Source: Bullera alba (Eukaryota; Basidiomycota; Tremellomycetes; Tremellales; Bulleraceae). Taken from it: 64,000 nucleotides of DNA. The stretch covers positions 1,412,412 to 1,476,411 of the forward strand of contig BCIX01000006.1 of NCBI GenBank assembly GCA_001600095.1, read 5' to 3'. The position numbers were made by a program, and so were the translations under genes. A model generated the notes under the pieces. That model did not search any database and was not told where the DNA came from. It saw nothing but the letters and a program-made list of their open reading frames with translations. This document shows, piece by piece, positions 11,657 to 23,293 of the stretch; the first letter of the stretch is position 1, and each line of letters opens with the position of its first letter.

Positions 11657-14600
11657 ATGGGAAGATCACTCACAAAGGATGGATTGGCTGACGCGAGCAG
11701 CTCTCAGAGCAACGCTGTAAGTCACTCTTCCAGCGTCGTCGCGTCTTCACCACACGAGCCTCAGTCACGACACGGTTCCAAATCAGGCCTATTGAGCCTG
11801 ACGGTCGAGAAACTGGCTTTGCTTACCCTAGGATATTGGCCTTTACTCGCTGAGCAGCTCACCAAGATGGCCACCAACCAATCCCACCATATTCTCCACC
11901 GCATGGTCCCTCTCATTTGCCAGGCGCTCACCACATCTCCCAACGACGATGTGGTATGGCTCGAGGGTATTCGGCTACTATGCGACCCCAAACTCCACAC
12001 GATAATGAACCTCACCCCATCGATATGGCTTCCTCTGCTGCTCAAGGGGATCGATCCAGCCAGATCGCCTCAAATCATTGCGGCCTCGCTACGCGCATTG
12101 ACCGAGATGTCGGGCACGCTCGAGCCAATGAAGAGTTGTCTGATCAAACCGCTCAAAGCCCTAGCGAGGCATAGTGACCCAGCGGTAGCAACTAGTGAAG
12201 AGCTGATCATGACAGTGGAGAAGTTGAACCTCAAAATCACGGATAACGTCAAGAGAATCATCGGTCGCGAGGTGAGTAAAACCTTCGTGCAATTCAGTAT
12301 CGATTGTCCAACCTGACTCTAGCATCAGATTGTCGGTTCTCAGCCCAGCACTCCACTTCCTCCCACCACGCCTGCACCACCATCGGTCCCGAACCCGAGA
12401 GATCACCCCCTCCTCGCCGAGATTCTATCCCGAAACCTCCCTGCGAAAAGCAGGACCATTCGGCATGCTTGGACGACAACGCTTTTGTCCACGACTCACG
12501 ACAATCCTGCAGTGTGGCTCAACAACCTGTTTCACTCCACGCTCGAAGCGAGTGCAGTGCCAGAGATGGTAATTACCGCTAGGGTAAGTCCTCAGAGGAG
12601 ACTATCGGACTTCACTTATCGACAACTGTTGTAGTTAGGAAATCTCGTTCAAGCAGAGTTGTTCCAAACCGCTTTCCTCAAGTGCTACCTCCAGATCGCA
12701 AATGACAAGCAGTTCAAGGTGAGCAGACGCACTCATCACATTGTCTTCATGTCTGTACTGAACAAACCCCAAGGAATCGGTAGACTCGGCATTGGTCCGC
12801 CTACTCTGCGATACTTCAATGGCTAAAGACATCTCATCGGTGTTACTCGATCTAGTCGCGTTCTTCAGTAAAGAAGGTGCTGCCCTGCCTCCAGCAGTAC
12901 TTGATGCCGCGAAGAGGTGTGCCTTGGGCAACTTCCGAGGTGATCTACATCAGCCGGTTCCCGCCATTGTACTGTGAGTCCGAGTTCCCGTGAGACTTGT
13001 CATTTTACCCGCCGATACGTCTTGTCGTTAGTTGGTACGCCGAGCAGCAGACGGCTGAGGATATGTCGGCGGAGAACATTGCTAATCTTGTCGAGGTGAA
13101 CATCCGGTATGTTAGCTGCCTCGTTCTTATTGCCTGGAAAGGATAGGAAGCTGACTTCTAGACCAGGATTGGCGCATCAGGTATCTGCTTGCAGAGAATC
13201 CCGACTCATGTCGTCTGCTAACTCTTTATAGGCTACGACTCCGCTTGGTCCTCCCTCCTCTGGCTGCAGGATGACTTCGAAGTCTACCCAAACCCCATGT
13301 GGCTGACTCAGCTCAGCCACTGGGACACCGCGCTCACCAGGCAGGACTATCTCGACGAGGGACAACCTGGTTCTACATTCGCCTCGTTCAACACTCGAAT
13401 GATCTGTCGTGAGTAAATCACAAAGTCAAGATGCGCCTCTCTCACGGCTGTAGATCATGCGATGGGTCAATTCGAGAAAGGGTACAACCTCTGCCAAAGC
13501 CTGTACGAGGGATTGAACGATCACGAAAGGCGCAAAACGGCACATTGGGCTACAGCAGCGGCATGGCACATGGTGAGTACTCCACCCGCGGATCAGGGCT
13601 GTTCTGATTGTTGTTTTAGGCCGACTTTGAGACGATGGCCGATTACCTCGCCTTTCATCCCAAGGGAACTTCCAAATCGCTGTACAAAGCCATTATCGAT
13701 GTCCACCATGGTCAATACGCCTCGGCCTTCCACCATATTGCCAAAGGCCAGTCGTTATCCTATGACGAGCTCCAAGCTCAGCTCCGAGTCGGACCCCAAG
13801 TCGCACTCAAGACATTGGCCAAGACGGAGGTGTTGGTAGAATTGCAAGAGGTGATCCAGTACAAATCCCAGCCGGAATCCAGGGAACATATCCTTGGATT
13901 ATGGAAAGCCCGGTTCAAGCGTAGTCATGCGGACGCCAACTCTTGGTTGAAACGACTTCAAGTTTGGCATTTGGCCTGTCCAACGACGGAGATTAGGCTG
14001 CAGAGCTGTTATCTCGATTGCGCCAAGTTGTGCGAAAGCTCTGGGATGCACGAGGCCGCTGCGAGGATACTGGATTGGGTCACACCGGACGATCATCCTC
14101 CGGTGAGTGCTGTCGACTGGAGGGTAATTGTCATTTTTACCACCGTGCTGATAGGATATTACAGGGATGTAAGGTGGAGTATACAAGAATGCGCTTCGAG
14201 TGAGTCCTGCAACCGAGTGCTTGAGGTGTATATCACTGCTGACCTCGACGTGCTAGATGGAAAACAGCCGCCGCGAAACAGGATACCTCCAAGATGCGAG
14301 AAGTGCTCGACCGGCTGCACATCCACCTGACCACATTCCTCGATTCTCTTGGTGTCGACCGACTGTCATTGGAAATGGAAGGACTTGGTTTAAGACCACT
14401 GATGTCGACCGCTGCTTTGCCTGCGGAGAAGCGCACCATCCTCGCTCGAAGATTCTACAGACTTGCTCAGTGGTCGGAGATCCTACAAGGGTCATACTGG
14501 CTGACAGTGAGCCTCCACGATCAATACTACATACATGTCCTGGCTCATTTTGATTCACAGGACATGGATTCCGAGGTATTCAGGTACTATTCCTTGACCT

Positions 14601-17600
14601 ACAAGCTGGACGATTTATGGTGAGCTAAGCAAGGTTCCTCAGATTTCCTTCTAGCTGACAAGGATTTCCTCAGGTACAATGGGGCCTACTCTGTCGCTCA
14701 AGCTGCCATGAATGTATTCGAGGCGAATGGCTGCCAACGCTCCGACCCGATCGCCATCAACAGCTACGGTGAGTGGTGTATGTAGCATGTGTCGTGGCCT
14801 TTGCTGATAGGGCCCCCTCCGCTCCATAGTGGTTCCCGCCGTTAGAGGCCTTTTCCAAGCTGTTCGCTCACGCGAGACCCCCGAGAAGATGATCAAAGCG
14901 CTTCTCCGGCTCGTCACCCTGTGGTTCCGATACGGCGAATCGGAATCTGTCCTCGTCGAAGTCCGACAACAGCTCAACGAGACCGCCGTGTCGTCCTGGC
15001 TCGAGGCGATACCCCAGCTCATTGCCAGACTCGGTACTCGGCACAAAGACCTACAAGGCCTGTTGATCAGTCTGCTCAAGAACATCGCTAGTCAATACCC
15101 TCATGCGGTCATTTGGCCGTTATTGACAGCGAGTCAGACCAAAAAGGCGGAACATGAGGAGGCGGCCAGAGTCATCATGGACTACATCTGCACCATGCCC
15201 GACGGCACAAAGCTGGTCAGCCAGGCAGAGTTGGTGGGCAGAGAGCTCATCAGGACGTCCATCTCGTGGCTCGAGAAGTGAGTCGTCTAGTCTTCTCTGG
15301 AGGCGGTGGGCTAATGAGTCAGGTGGAAATCAATCGTCGACAAGTGTCTACCCAGGCAGGACCTCATGGAGATCGCTTGGCAGGATATACCGATGATGTG
15401 GGAGGAAGAGATTGACAAGCTCTCGGTATGTTCATCACCCATGTTCGTCCACACGTGGATTAGCTGATACGTGCACTAGAACCCAGAAACGCCGGACGAG
15501 GAACAATTCGTTCAGCAATTCGGCGGCCAGTTGATCCAGATCTTCAAGACGTTGGTCAAGTACAGAGCGACAAGACAGCTCAACCTCGTCAACTCGGCTT
15601 ATACTGATCTGTACAAGGTCAGCTATGAAAAGCGGCCACACGCTTGATCCAGCTGATTTCCTGCTAGCTATATGGCGACATGGACTCGATGCTGAATCAT
15701 TGGAAGGTGCCAGGATCCAAGCTCCAGCTCGCTAGTGCAGCACCGCGATTGCTATCCCTCAGAGATTGCTTGTTGACAGTACCGGGTATGTCAACAGCTC
15801 GATCGAGGTTCCTCTTCGCTGAGCTGATCGGTCTCTTAGGGCAATACGACCACCACATTAAGCTCGACAACCAAGCCTTCATCGACTCTTTCCACCCTAC
15901 GGTCGATATAGTATCGTCGAAACAGCTGCCGAGGAAGTTGGTCATTCGGTCTTACAATAGCGACTTCACCTTCTTACTCAAAGGTGAGTCACGATATCCA
16001 ACCCCGCGCAACTTACTGACGGGGAGGCATACAGGTAACGAGGATCTGCGAGGGGATGAGCGTATCATGCAGTTGTTCACCTTGATCAACACCTTGTTGA
16101 ACCACGAGTCCGAGGCGTTTGGGCGGAACCTCCATTTATTACCTTACCAAGTCATCCCACTCTCACCATCTGCGGGTTTGCTGTCTTGGGTGAAGAATAC
16201 CCAGCCGTGAGTTGTTTCTAGTCGAGCTCGATACGATGAACACAACTGACCAAGGGGCCAGTCTACAAGCGATGATCCAGGCAAATCGGGAGAGGGACAA
16301 GTCTCACCCCCGCCTCTCCAACATGGAAAGGGCATCGATCCTGGGAGTGAGTCTCATCGAGCTGGAGAGTTTGTGGCTATGCTGATGGTCGCAGTACGAC
16401 CCTGCTACTTTCGATCCGGATCACGGTAAACCGAGACTGGACCCACAGGCCGAGATGGACAAATACGACAAACTGCCATTGGAGGCGAAAGTCGAGAGGC
16501 TCAAGGGAGCCCTCTCGCACTCAAAGCAGAGTGAGTGGTGATGTCGTCTAGATCTCGCTCGAACTTCCACTGACTATCAACCTCCCTAGGCGACTTGAAA
16601 GACGTATTGTGGCAACGAAGTCCATCTGCCGAAATCTGGATCAGGCGCAGGACCAACTTTGCCCGAACAATCGGTGTTGGAAGTGAGCACTCTATCCGGA
16701 GTACTACCTGCTTTCTGTATTGACTTCGTGGCAGGCTTCGTTGGTCACGTCATTGGACTCGGAGATCGACATCTGTCGAACATCCTGGTGGATCAGCTTA
16801 CCTGGGGCGCCCTACATATCGACTTTGGCGATGTGAGCATCAGCTTCGACACCCAGTCAAGACTTGAGCTGATGAACCCACCAGCTCTTTGGAGCTGCTC
16901 AAGATAGGAGCTACCTCCCAGAAAAGGTTCCCTTCCGCCTGACTCGCATGATCACCAATGCGTTCGAACTTGCCGGATCCCAGGGACATGCTGTCCCCGG
17001 AACGAGGGGTTCCTTCAAGCAAGCCTCGATCGTGACCATGGGTGTGCTGCGTGAAAGCAGGAGTAGTCTTCTGGCGATGCTTGAGGCTTTCCTATATGAT
17101 CCACTATTGTCCTGGACTGTGAGTACCATATGGCGTTCCCTCATCAATCAAATCTCTCAACTGTAGCCCATCAGCCGTCTTAGACGATGGGACCGGAGCT
17201 GATCAAGCTACTCTAGGCGTCTACTGCACCTTCAAGCGCGGCGAACGTAGAAGGAGTGACCGCCTCGGATATGAGTCAATCCCAGACTCTGGTCAACCTC
17301 CCCAAGAAGCATCAGATCGCTACCGCCGGTGTCATGATATCACACAGCGTGGCGCCCATCAAATCTGACATCGGGGACGACTCGAGTAAAGACTTCTACG
17401 ACAAGATCGACAATTCGCTCATCGGCACATACCTCGATGCAGACAGTTACATGGCGAAAGCCACTGGTGGTCGTATGACCAATACAAAGGCGCTTCAGGT
17501 ATGTATCAAGTCCGACTCCCGTTCTTCTCCGGCGTCTCATCCAAGACTGGTATACAGCTGACCATGTGTCTAGGTGCTGTCGCAGATAGAGAAGAAGCTT

Positions 17601-17780
17601 GCTGGGTTCAAGGACGATTCGGAGCAGCCGTTGTCGGTCAAGAAACAAGTACAGGAGTTGATCGAGGAAGCGATCGATCTGAGAAATCTCGCTCAGGGTG
17701 AGTAATTCGATTCAATGTAGACTACATGCTGATGATGAGCTACGACAGGCTACGTCCTAGGCTGGATCCCGTTCTGGTAG
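11657..17780 (+). CDS. Divergent, N-terminally short TOR-family protein kinase (TOR-like PIKK)
   Basis: Phosphatidylinositol-kinase-related Ser/Thr kinase with about 20 introns. Order: a short helical HEAT-like part (11657-12270); a FAT domain (about 13070-15290) with YPHAVIWPLLTASQ and LVGRELIRTSISWLEKW, diagnostic of TOR; a degenerate FRB-equivalent (about 15300-15700); a kinase domain (about 15900-17130) with SSKQLPRKLVIRSY, FLLKGNEDLRGDERIMQLF, VIPLSPSAGLLSWV, VLWQRSPSAEIWIRRRTNF, GLGDRHLSNILVD, HIDFGD and LPEKVPFRLTRMITNAFE; an unusual linker; and a FATC end, AQGYVLGWIPFW. The lysine, catalytic Asp/His/Asn and DFG are all kept, so it should be active. A usual TOR has over 1,000 more N-terminal residues; here the upstream DNA holds other genes. 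Cryptococcus species are known to have a TOR-like kinase (Tlk1) besides Tor1; this may be its counterpart, which I cannot prove. No frameshift seen. Confidence 0.9.
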
Positions 17781-18121
17781 GGCCGAACCACTGTATATCT
17801 CCTCCCCAGGTCCTACTAGCCTGCATCGGTTGTAAATTGTACGTATCCGTAATGCATTGCTTGTATACCAGTGACCGTGCTTTGGTACACTAATGATCGC
17901 CGACGACCAGATTATCATTGACACCCTCCTTTGTGATCGGCAATGATCAGCCTCCGAGTCTCCGTGGAGCGGACGAACAACGGAAAGCCTAATACTGCCC
18001 CGCTGTGGCTGGAGAATGGAGACGGACTTACGGGTAGTCACTGACCCTGCTGTTGCATGAAAGAGAGGTGATGCTGGTACAGACACCGTGACGTCGTGAC
18101 TCGTCTAATCAAGTCCACAAC

Positions 18122-19473
18122 ATGTTCACCAACAGTCTCATAGCGATCTCGAGACCATGGGTCTCGAAAGTTATTCATGGCATCGCCATAATGCTTCTGA
18201 CGGGATGTTTGGTGCTCAATCTCATTCTCCTCCTCCTACCCACTTCCTCACTTCATCTATCTGTATTTTCGATTGAACCCACAGGTAAACAGCTTGTCGC
18301 AAAGACACCCACCCCGACGAACAACGAGACAATCACGCTGTCCCCGAATGTTAGTATTGGGGCTTACGAGGGTTTGAACAAGGAACCGGTGAATCGCACG
18401 GCTATAGTCGAAGCTCCCAAGTTCTGGATGGGGATCGACGGGCCTAGTATCTGGGTCGGAGCGATGAGTGAGTGCCTACCTTCAAGAGGCAAAGCCACAT
18501 GGGCACTTGAAGCACGGGCTGATATTGGGATAACTCTAGGTATCTGCTCCAAGCGCTCTGATAAGGGTGATGTCAGCTGTACATCGGCCTCTAGAGCGAG
18601 CGAGCGTAAGTGGCGTGACATAGAGGCATCTGCCGCGACGGCTGATACTCTTGGTAGACTCTACCAGTTTACCCTTTACTCTCTCCGACAGCTTGGTGGT
18701 CATGCCAACGAGTCCACCAGTGCCCATCCTTCTCGTCGTGGGCGCCTTATGCCTCACAGTCGCCCTCGTGGTGTACCTTGGCAATCTCATTTGCCGATGT
18801 CGAGCATACGCCACGTTCCGAGAACGATCGCCGTTCAACCTACTCCGCCATCAGCCAAAATTCTCCACGCGAAACCACCGTCATACCATGATGAGCACGG
18901 ATTCCACTATCACCTTGGTCAATCGGTCTTCCGATGTCAGCACCCCTAGACCCAGATATTCCGTCTCGCTGATCGCGGTATTCGCCTTGACCTGCGGCGC
19001 ATTTGGGTTGTCACTCGCTGCGACGGTGATTGAGATGATCAATGTTCAGAGGGCGAAGGACCATTGGAGCGGGGAGCAAGCTGTGGAGATTGGGATGGAA
19101 TGGCAACATGGTGCTTTGACATTCCGTGAGTGTACCAACCCTTTCCAACTCTGTGCGTCAGTGGAACGCCTTGCTCATGGTGGGACTAGTCATGCCGGCC
19201 TTGCCTGCGGCTTTGCTCCTGTTGATCTTGATCTCCCTGGTGCCTCTCGTCGGGCATCTGAATGGACGGGAAAGTATGCTGGGCCAGAAGATCGTATCAG
19301 CTCCAGCTCCAACCGCTGATGCAGAGGATGTCAAGTCCGTCTCGCCGTTGACGCAGGTCCCACCAGGATGGACGAGGATCAATGTGGAGAGGCCAAGAAG
19401 CGGGTTCAGGGCCGTAGGTGATGCGGAGCAGAGCACGACGGTGAGAGCTAGTGTGATTGGCACTGCAGTGTGA
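18122..19473 (+). CDS. Four-span membrane protein of unknown function (SUR7/PalI-like layout)
   Basis: Three introns. The first hydrophobic segment (IAIMLLTGCLVLNLILLLLP) is followed by an extracellular loop with possible N-glycosylation sites (NNETIT, NRTAI) and a cysteine pair. Three more membrane segments follow: VPILLVVGALCLTVALVVYLG, a span around LIAVFALTCGAFGLSLAATV, and a span around PALPAALLLLILISLVPLV. The C-terminal tail is hydrophilic. One long loop then three close spans is the arrangement of SUR7/PalI-type fungal plasma-membrane proteins; the sequence itself is not close enough for me to assign the family. It starts about 340 bp after the TOR-like stop in the same direction. Confidence 0.75.
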
Positions 19474-19615
19474 GATAGATAGTGGATTGAGACTCCGAGC
19501 TCGTCGCCTGGGAATCGAAGAGACAGTCCAGACAGAAGAGAGTAGCTACCTGTACCCGTATGTAGCTGCCCCGGTGGTTACGAGTCACTTACAACGGTTC
19601 TCTTGGGCGATAACC

Positions 19616-19642
19616 CAATTCGTAATGCCCAATTACGAATTG
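19616..19642. repeat. Perfect 11-bp inverted repeat (hairpin)
   Basis: The arms CAATTCGTAAT and ATTACGAATTG flank a 5-base loop. It lies 143 bp after the stop of the four-span membrane gene and about 220 bp before the DUF3292 gene start. It could act in 3'-end formation or bind a dimeric regulator; neither is shown. Confidence 0.6.
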
Positions 19643-19695
19643 CAACTGTTGCACGGACAAGAGTCGAGACTCCGCTTACAACAGTTTCTAATGAG

Positions 19696-19703
19696 TGACG
19701 TCA
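19696..19703. promoter_or_regulatory. CRE/ATF-type palindrome TGACGTCA
   Basis: A perfect 8-bp consensus for ATF/CREB bZIP factors, followed at once by a second TGACGT half site (19705-19710), about 160 bp before the DUF3292 start. Position and tandem arrangement suggest an activator or stress-regulator site; binding is inferred. Confidence 0.5.
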
Positions 19704-19859
19704 GTGACGTACGTTCCCACCTTTATGCTTACCTGCCCAAGCATCCTCGTTCTCTGGAATCCGGATTTTTCACAAGGCATCCTTGCAAGTGAACATCCTT
19801 CGAACAGGCTGTTGCCATTCAATACACCTGACCAATAGATACCCCTGCTCACCGTCACC

Positions 19860-22677
19860 ATGGATCTCGGTCAGCCGATACAGGTTGTACCAGCGACAGG
19901 GTCACAGCTGGATCAACCAGCTCATCCAAGCTCCAGTATCGCACCGCCAAGTCAAGCAGCTCCTCCGCAGTCGTCTTTGGTACAACCGACAGTCCCAGGT
20001 GCCCCTTCCACCGCTGCACCTAGCAGCGAGCAAGCTGTCAAGGAGGGGGTGACCACCACTACCCACGCTCCCACTGCGGTCATCGATCCGCTTGTCCCTT
20101 CGAGCGAGTCTGCACCGACTGCCCTACCCACGAACCCAGCAACCAGCCCACAAGAGCAGCATCGGGCTGTTGCCAACGAGCACCCTGCTGTAGTTGCCAG
20201 AGAGGTGGAAAAGACGAAGGCCGCCGAGCGAGATGTCAAGGGAGAAGCCGCCATGGGTACCATAGTTTCGGGTTTAGAGGACGACAGGCTGTACCAAATG
20301 CTGAGGCGATTTGACGTGGTGAGTTCCGCAGTTGCTAATCATTATGAGGCTATCAGCTTACCATTCCATCTCTGTTTAGCAAATCACCCATGTCCTCCAC
20401 CCCGCACACAAGCTGCCTCCCCAAGAGCCAGACCTGCGACCCTCGCCGCTGCCCAATCTCCCCTCGCATTCCGAAATCTTGAAGTCCAACCTCGAAAGAG
20501 TCTTTGCTGCTGTTGGACCTTCGTCAATCCGAGGTTCGAGAGAGCTGAAACGCCTGATGTCATGGTCCCCGGAGGAGAGATACAGGACCGGAGCATACTG
20601 TATTTCGTACTTCATCTGCTGGATCTTCGGCTACGCTCTCGCTGGAGTCTTCGCCTTCTTCGTTGCCTTGGTTTGTTTCCCTGACTGCAGACGATACCTC
20701 TTCCCCGCCGTGAGTACTTTCTACTTTATACTGACGAGAACTCTATATACTTAAGGAGATATTAGGTCGCACCTCCACCATTCACTCCTCCTTCCGCCAC
20801 GGACCCGACAAATCAAAAAGGCGATGAATCACTTCTTGGCAACGTCGACAGCAAAGCCGCACACAGGAGTAAAGCGGAGCAGGCGGAGGAACAGGCTTTC
20901 GAGGCTACATCCATCCTTCAAGCGTTCACAACACGCCTCATCTTTGTGAGTTGAATTCTTGACTATCTGGAAATCAAGCTGATCTTGCATGTAGGACGGC
21001 CGGAAGAAGGGCAAAGAGGCTGGGAATTCGGAAGTTGGAGAGAAGCAATCAGAGTCCTCATCATCTTCGTCTTCCGACTCTGACGATGACTTCCACAACC
21101 GACCCACCCAAGCTGGCGCACAAGGTGTCGAAGGAGCCGATGTTGTCGTTGGAGGCGAGAAGATTCACACGGATAAACCAATATCGGCCAAGGAGAAGAA
21201 GAAGCTGCAGCAGAAGGAGGCGAAGAGGAAGCGAGACGAGATCGTGTCGAAAATGACCAAAGCCACTGAGAGCGGATTGGGATCATTCGCCGATATGGTT
21301 GAGATGATGACAAAGTGAGCACTCTGCCTTCGAGCTGTATCTTCTGGTTTAGCTGACCCGACTTTGCAGCGCACTTTCACCTCCGGCTCCATATCCCGAC
21401 CGGAAGGCAAGATTCAAGATTGCTGGAGCGTTCTTGATCCCCCCCATGTTCATCTTGCACTTTGTTCCCGCCTGGATGTTTGGCAGAGCGGCCACGCTCT
21501 TGTTCGGAATTGGAATGTGGGGGCAGCCACTGTTGATCAGAGTTGCGATCAAGTTTGTCGAACTGGTACCTGACTGGCAGGACAAGCTGGATATGCGAAA
21601 GTGAGTGAAGTCACTATTCAGATCATAGGCTTGGAGTGCTGATCTGTATTACCAGTTCTATCCTCAGCGGTGTCCCAACCGATCAACAATTGACTCTTCA
21701 CCTACTCCGAGTGGCGGAGGCCCTACACGCCCCTCTTCCTAGACCACCGTAAGTCTGTTGGCTTACACTGGGTACTGGCAACTGATATGCCGCTAGTCCA
21801 CCACCTCTTGCTGGAACGCCAAAGGTTTGTCAATCGGTTGACACAAGTTTTGTCCATGCTGACAATCGATGCAGGAAGCCATCAAAGATACTACTCCTGC
21901 CACCCTCACCGCCGAGGATGACGAGGAGGTTGTTGAAGCGGAGCAAGAGGGTGGAATCGCAGCAACTGCCGTCAAAGCGAAACACAAGACGAAAGCGCAT
22001 ATCCTCGGAGCGTTCCAGAAGGCAGGCAAGAAGATGGCCGCGTTCCATGGCGATGTTGCTGTAGACGGCACGAAGAAGCAGGTGAGTGTAGTCAAGGTGG
22101 CACTCGCGATGATACTAATTTGAGACGCTGTAGATTGGAACCAAGATTGACAAGCTGGTATATGGCAGTGGGACGAAAGACCAGGGTCGGATCGACAGTG
22201 AGCGCATTCAGCTACTGGAGCTCTTATGAATGTGCTAAAAGTCCTTCAGCTTTCCCTGCGAAATTGGACGGCGTTTCCGGGCATATCATCCTGGATGCTG
22301 CCAATGACGAATTGATCCATCCCCAAGTCTCGTTCGTTCCCTTGACCGGCACTAAAGCCAAGTTCATCATGCCAATCGATGACATTGTCGAGATCAAAAA
22401 GGTGAGTTTCTCATATATCCCCTTCGCTGTACTCAAGCTGATATTGTCGTAGTCACACGTGTCAATGCCGAGAATCGCTCTTGGATGGGTGTCTGGCGCC
22501 GAGGTCGAGGGACTCGGTCTCACACTTCGATTCAAGGATGTCAATCAGCAGATCATCGAGGTCAATGGCGGAGAAAAGACGGAAGGAGTGACGATGCACT
22601 TCACCAGGGTGACTCGACGGGAGCACCTCTTTGTCAGACTGGTCAGCATGGGCAGACAGAGATGGGAGATTCTGTAG
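19860..22677 (+). CDS. DUF3292 family membrane protein
   Basis: Multi-exon gene. The N-terminal 130 residues are Pro/Ala/Ser-rich and probably disordered. The conserved part starts at LYQMLRRFDVQITHVLHPAH, followed by the family landmarks GPSSIRGSRELKRLMSW and YCISYFICWIFGYALAGVF (membrane segment) ending in CRRYLFP. An acidic/serine and lysine-rich loop follows, then PYPDRKARFKIAGAFLIPP with a second hydrophobic region, WQDKLDMRNSILSGVPTDQQ, LLRVAEALHAPLPRPP, and a C-terminal beta-rich domain (KAKFIMPIDDIVEIKK, VTMHFTRVTRREHLFVRLV) resembling a PH-like/GRAM fold. DUF3292 is a fungal family of unknown function; membrane location is inferred from the hydrophobic segments. Stop at 22675-22677. 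Confidence 0.88.
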
Positions 22678-23293
22678 ACGATTAGGTGAGTAAAAATGCC
22701 ATCTGGGCGGAAAGTCGTTAGAGATGCTCATGTATTCTGGTCTAGATGGGATGTTTCTCAATGTATTCTTTTACATCTGCATGCTTTGCTATGACCTACG
22801 AAAGGACGGCTGGGGTCTGGAACTCTAGATTGACAGAGGATTGACTAAGTGAGCTGTCGTCACCACCTCCGCCTTCTCGCCAAAGGCCTTTGCGTAGCCA
22901 TTAGTCCTTTGGCCATGGGTCGCAAGCCGCCAATCGACTCCGTGGCGTCGGTAAAGGAAGTGTGAGGGCGGTGTGGGATTAACCCCCTGACATTTAAAGG
23001 TAGTCACTTGTCCTCTCACCTCATTGTGTTTCATGCCGAACGGGCGATGGGAGCATGGGCGGAGTGGAGAACGAATCTTGTATCCGACTCCCAGTCACTG
23101 ACCACCATCACACCCACCTCCCGCGATACTCACTCATACGCTTATTAACAACTCTCAACACGCCTATAGTGCGCTAACCCTCACACCTCCTCGACATCAG
23201 CCGCTGGACGGTCGGGTGGGCTACTTCCTTTGTGCGACCGACACCGACACCGAGCCGCCTCTAAGGCGGACCGAGGCACCCTGATCTGGGGAG
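22678..23293. other. Intergenic, no supported gene
   Basis: About 600 bp between two genes in the same direction. No convincing open frame or repeat. Confidence 0.45.

Larger units (their letters stand above)
19474..19859. other. Intergenic, promoter of the DUF3292 gene
   Basis: A 386 bp gap with an inverted repeat and a CREB-type site, both listed separately; no gene seen. Confidence 0.5.

Noticed and set aside
15300..15460. TOR-like gene as a pseudogene
   Set aside because: Frames join cleanly at standard splice sites, and the nucleotide- and metal-binding residues are all present.
16740..17780. Considered ATR/Mec1 or SMG1 instead of TOR for the kinase
   Set aside because: The DFG region, the VPFRLTRM-x-TNA motif and the FAT landmarks match TOR and not the ATR pattern; only the last residues are ambiguous.
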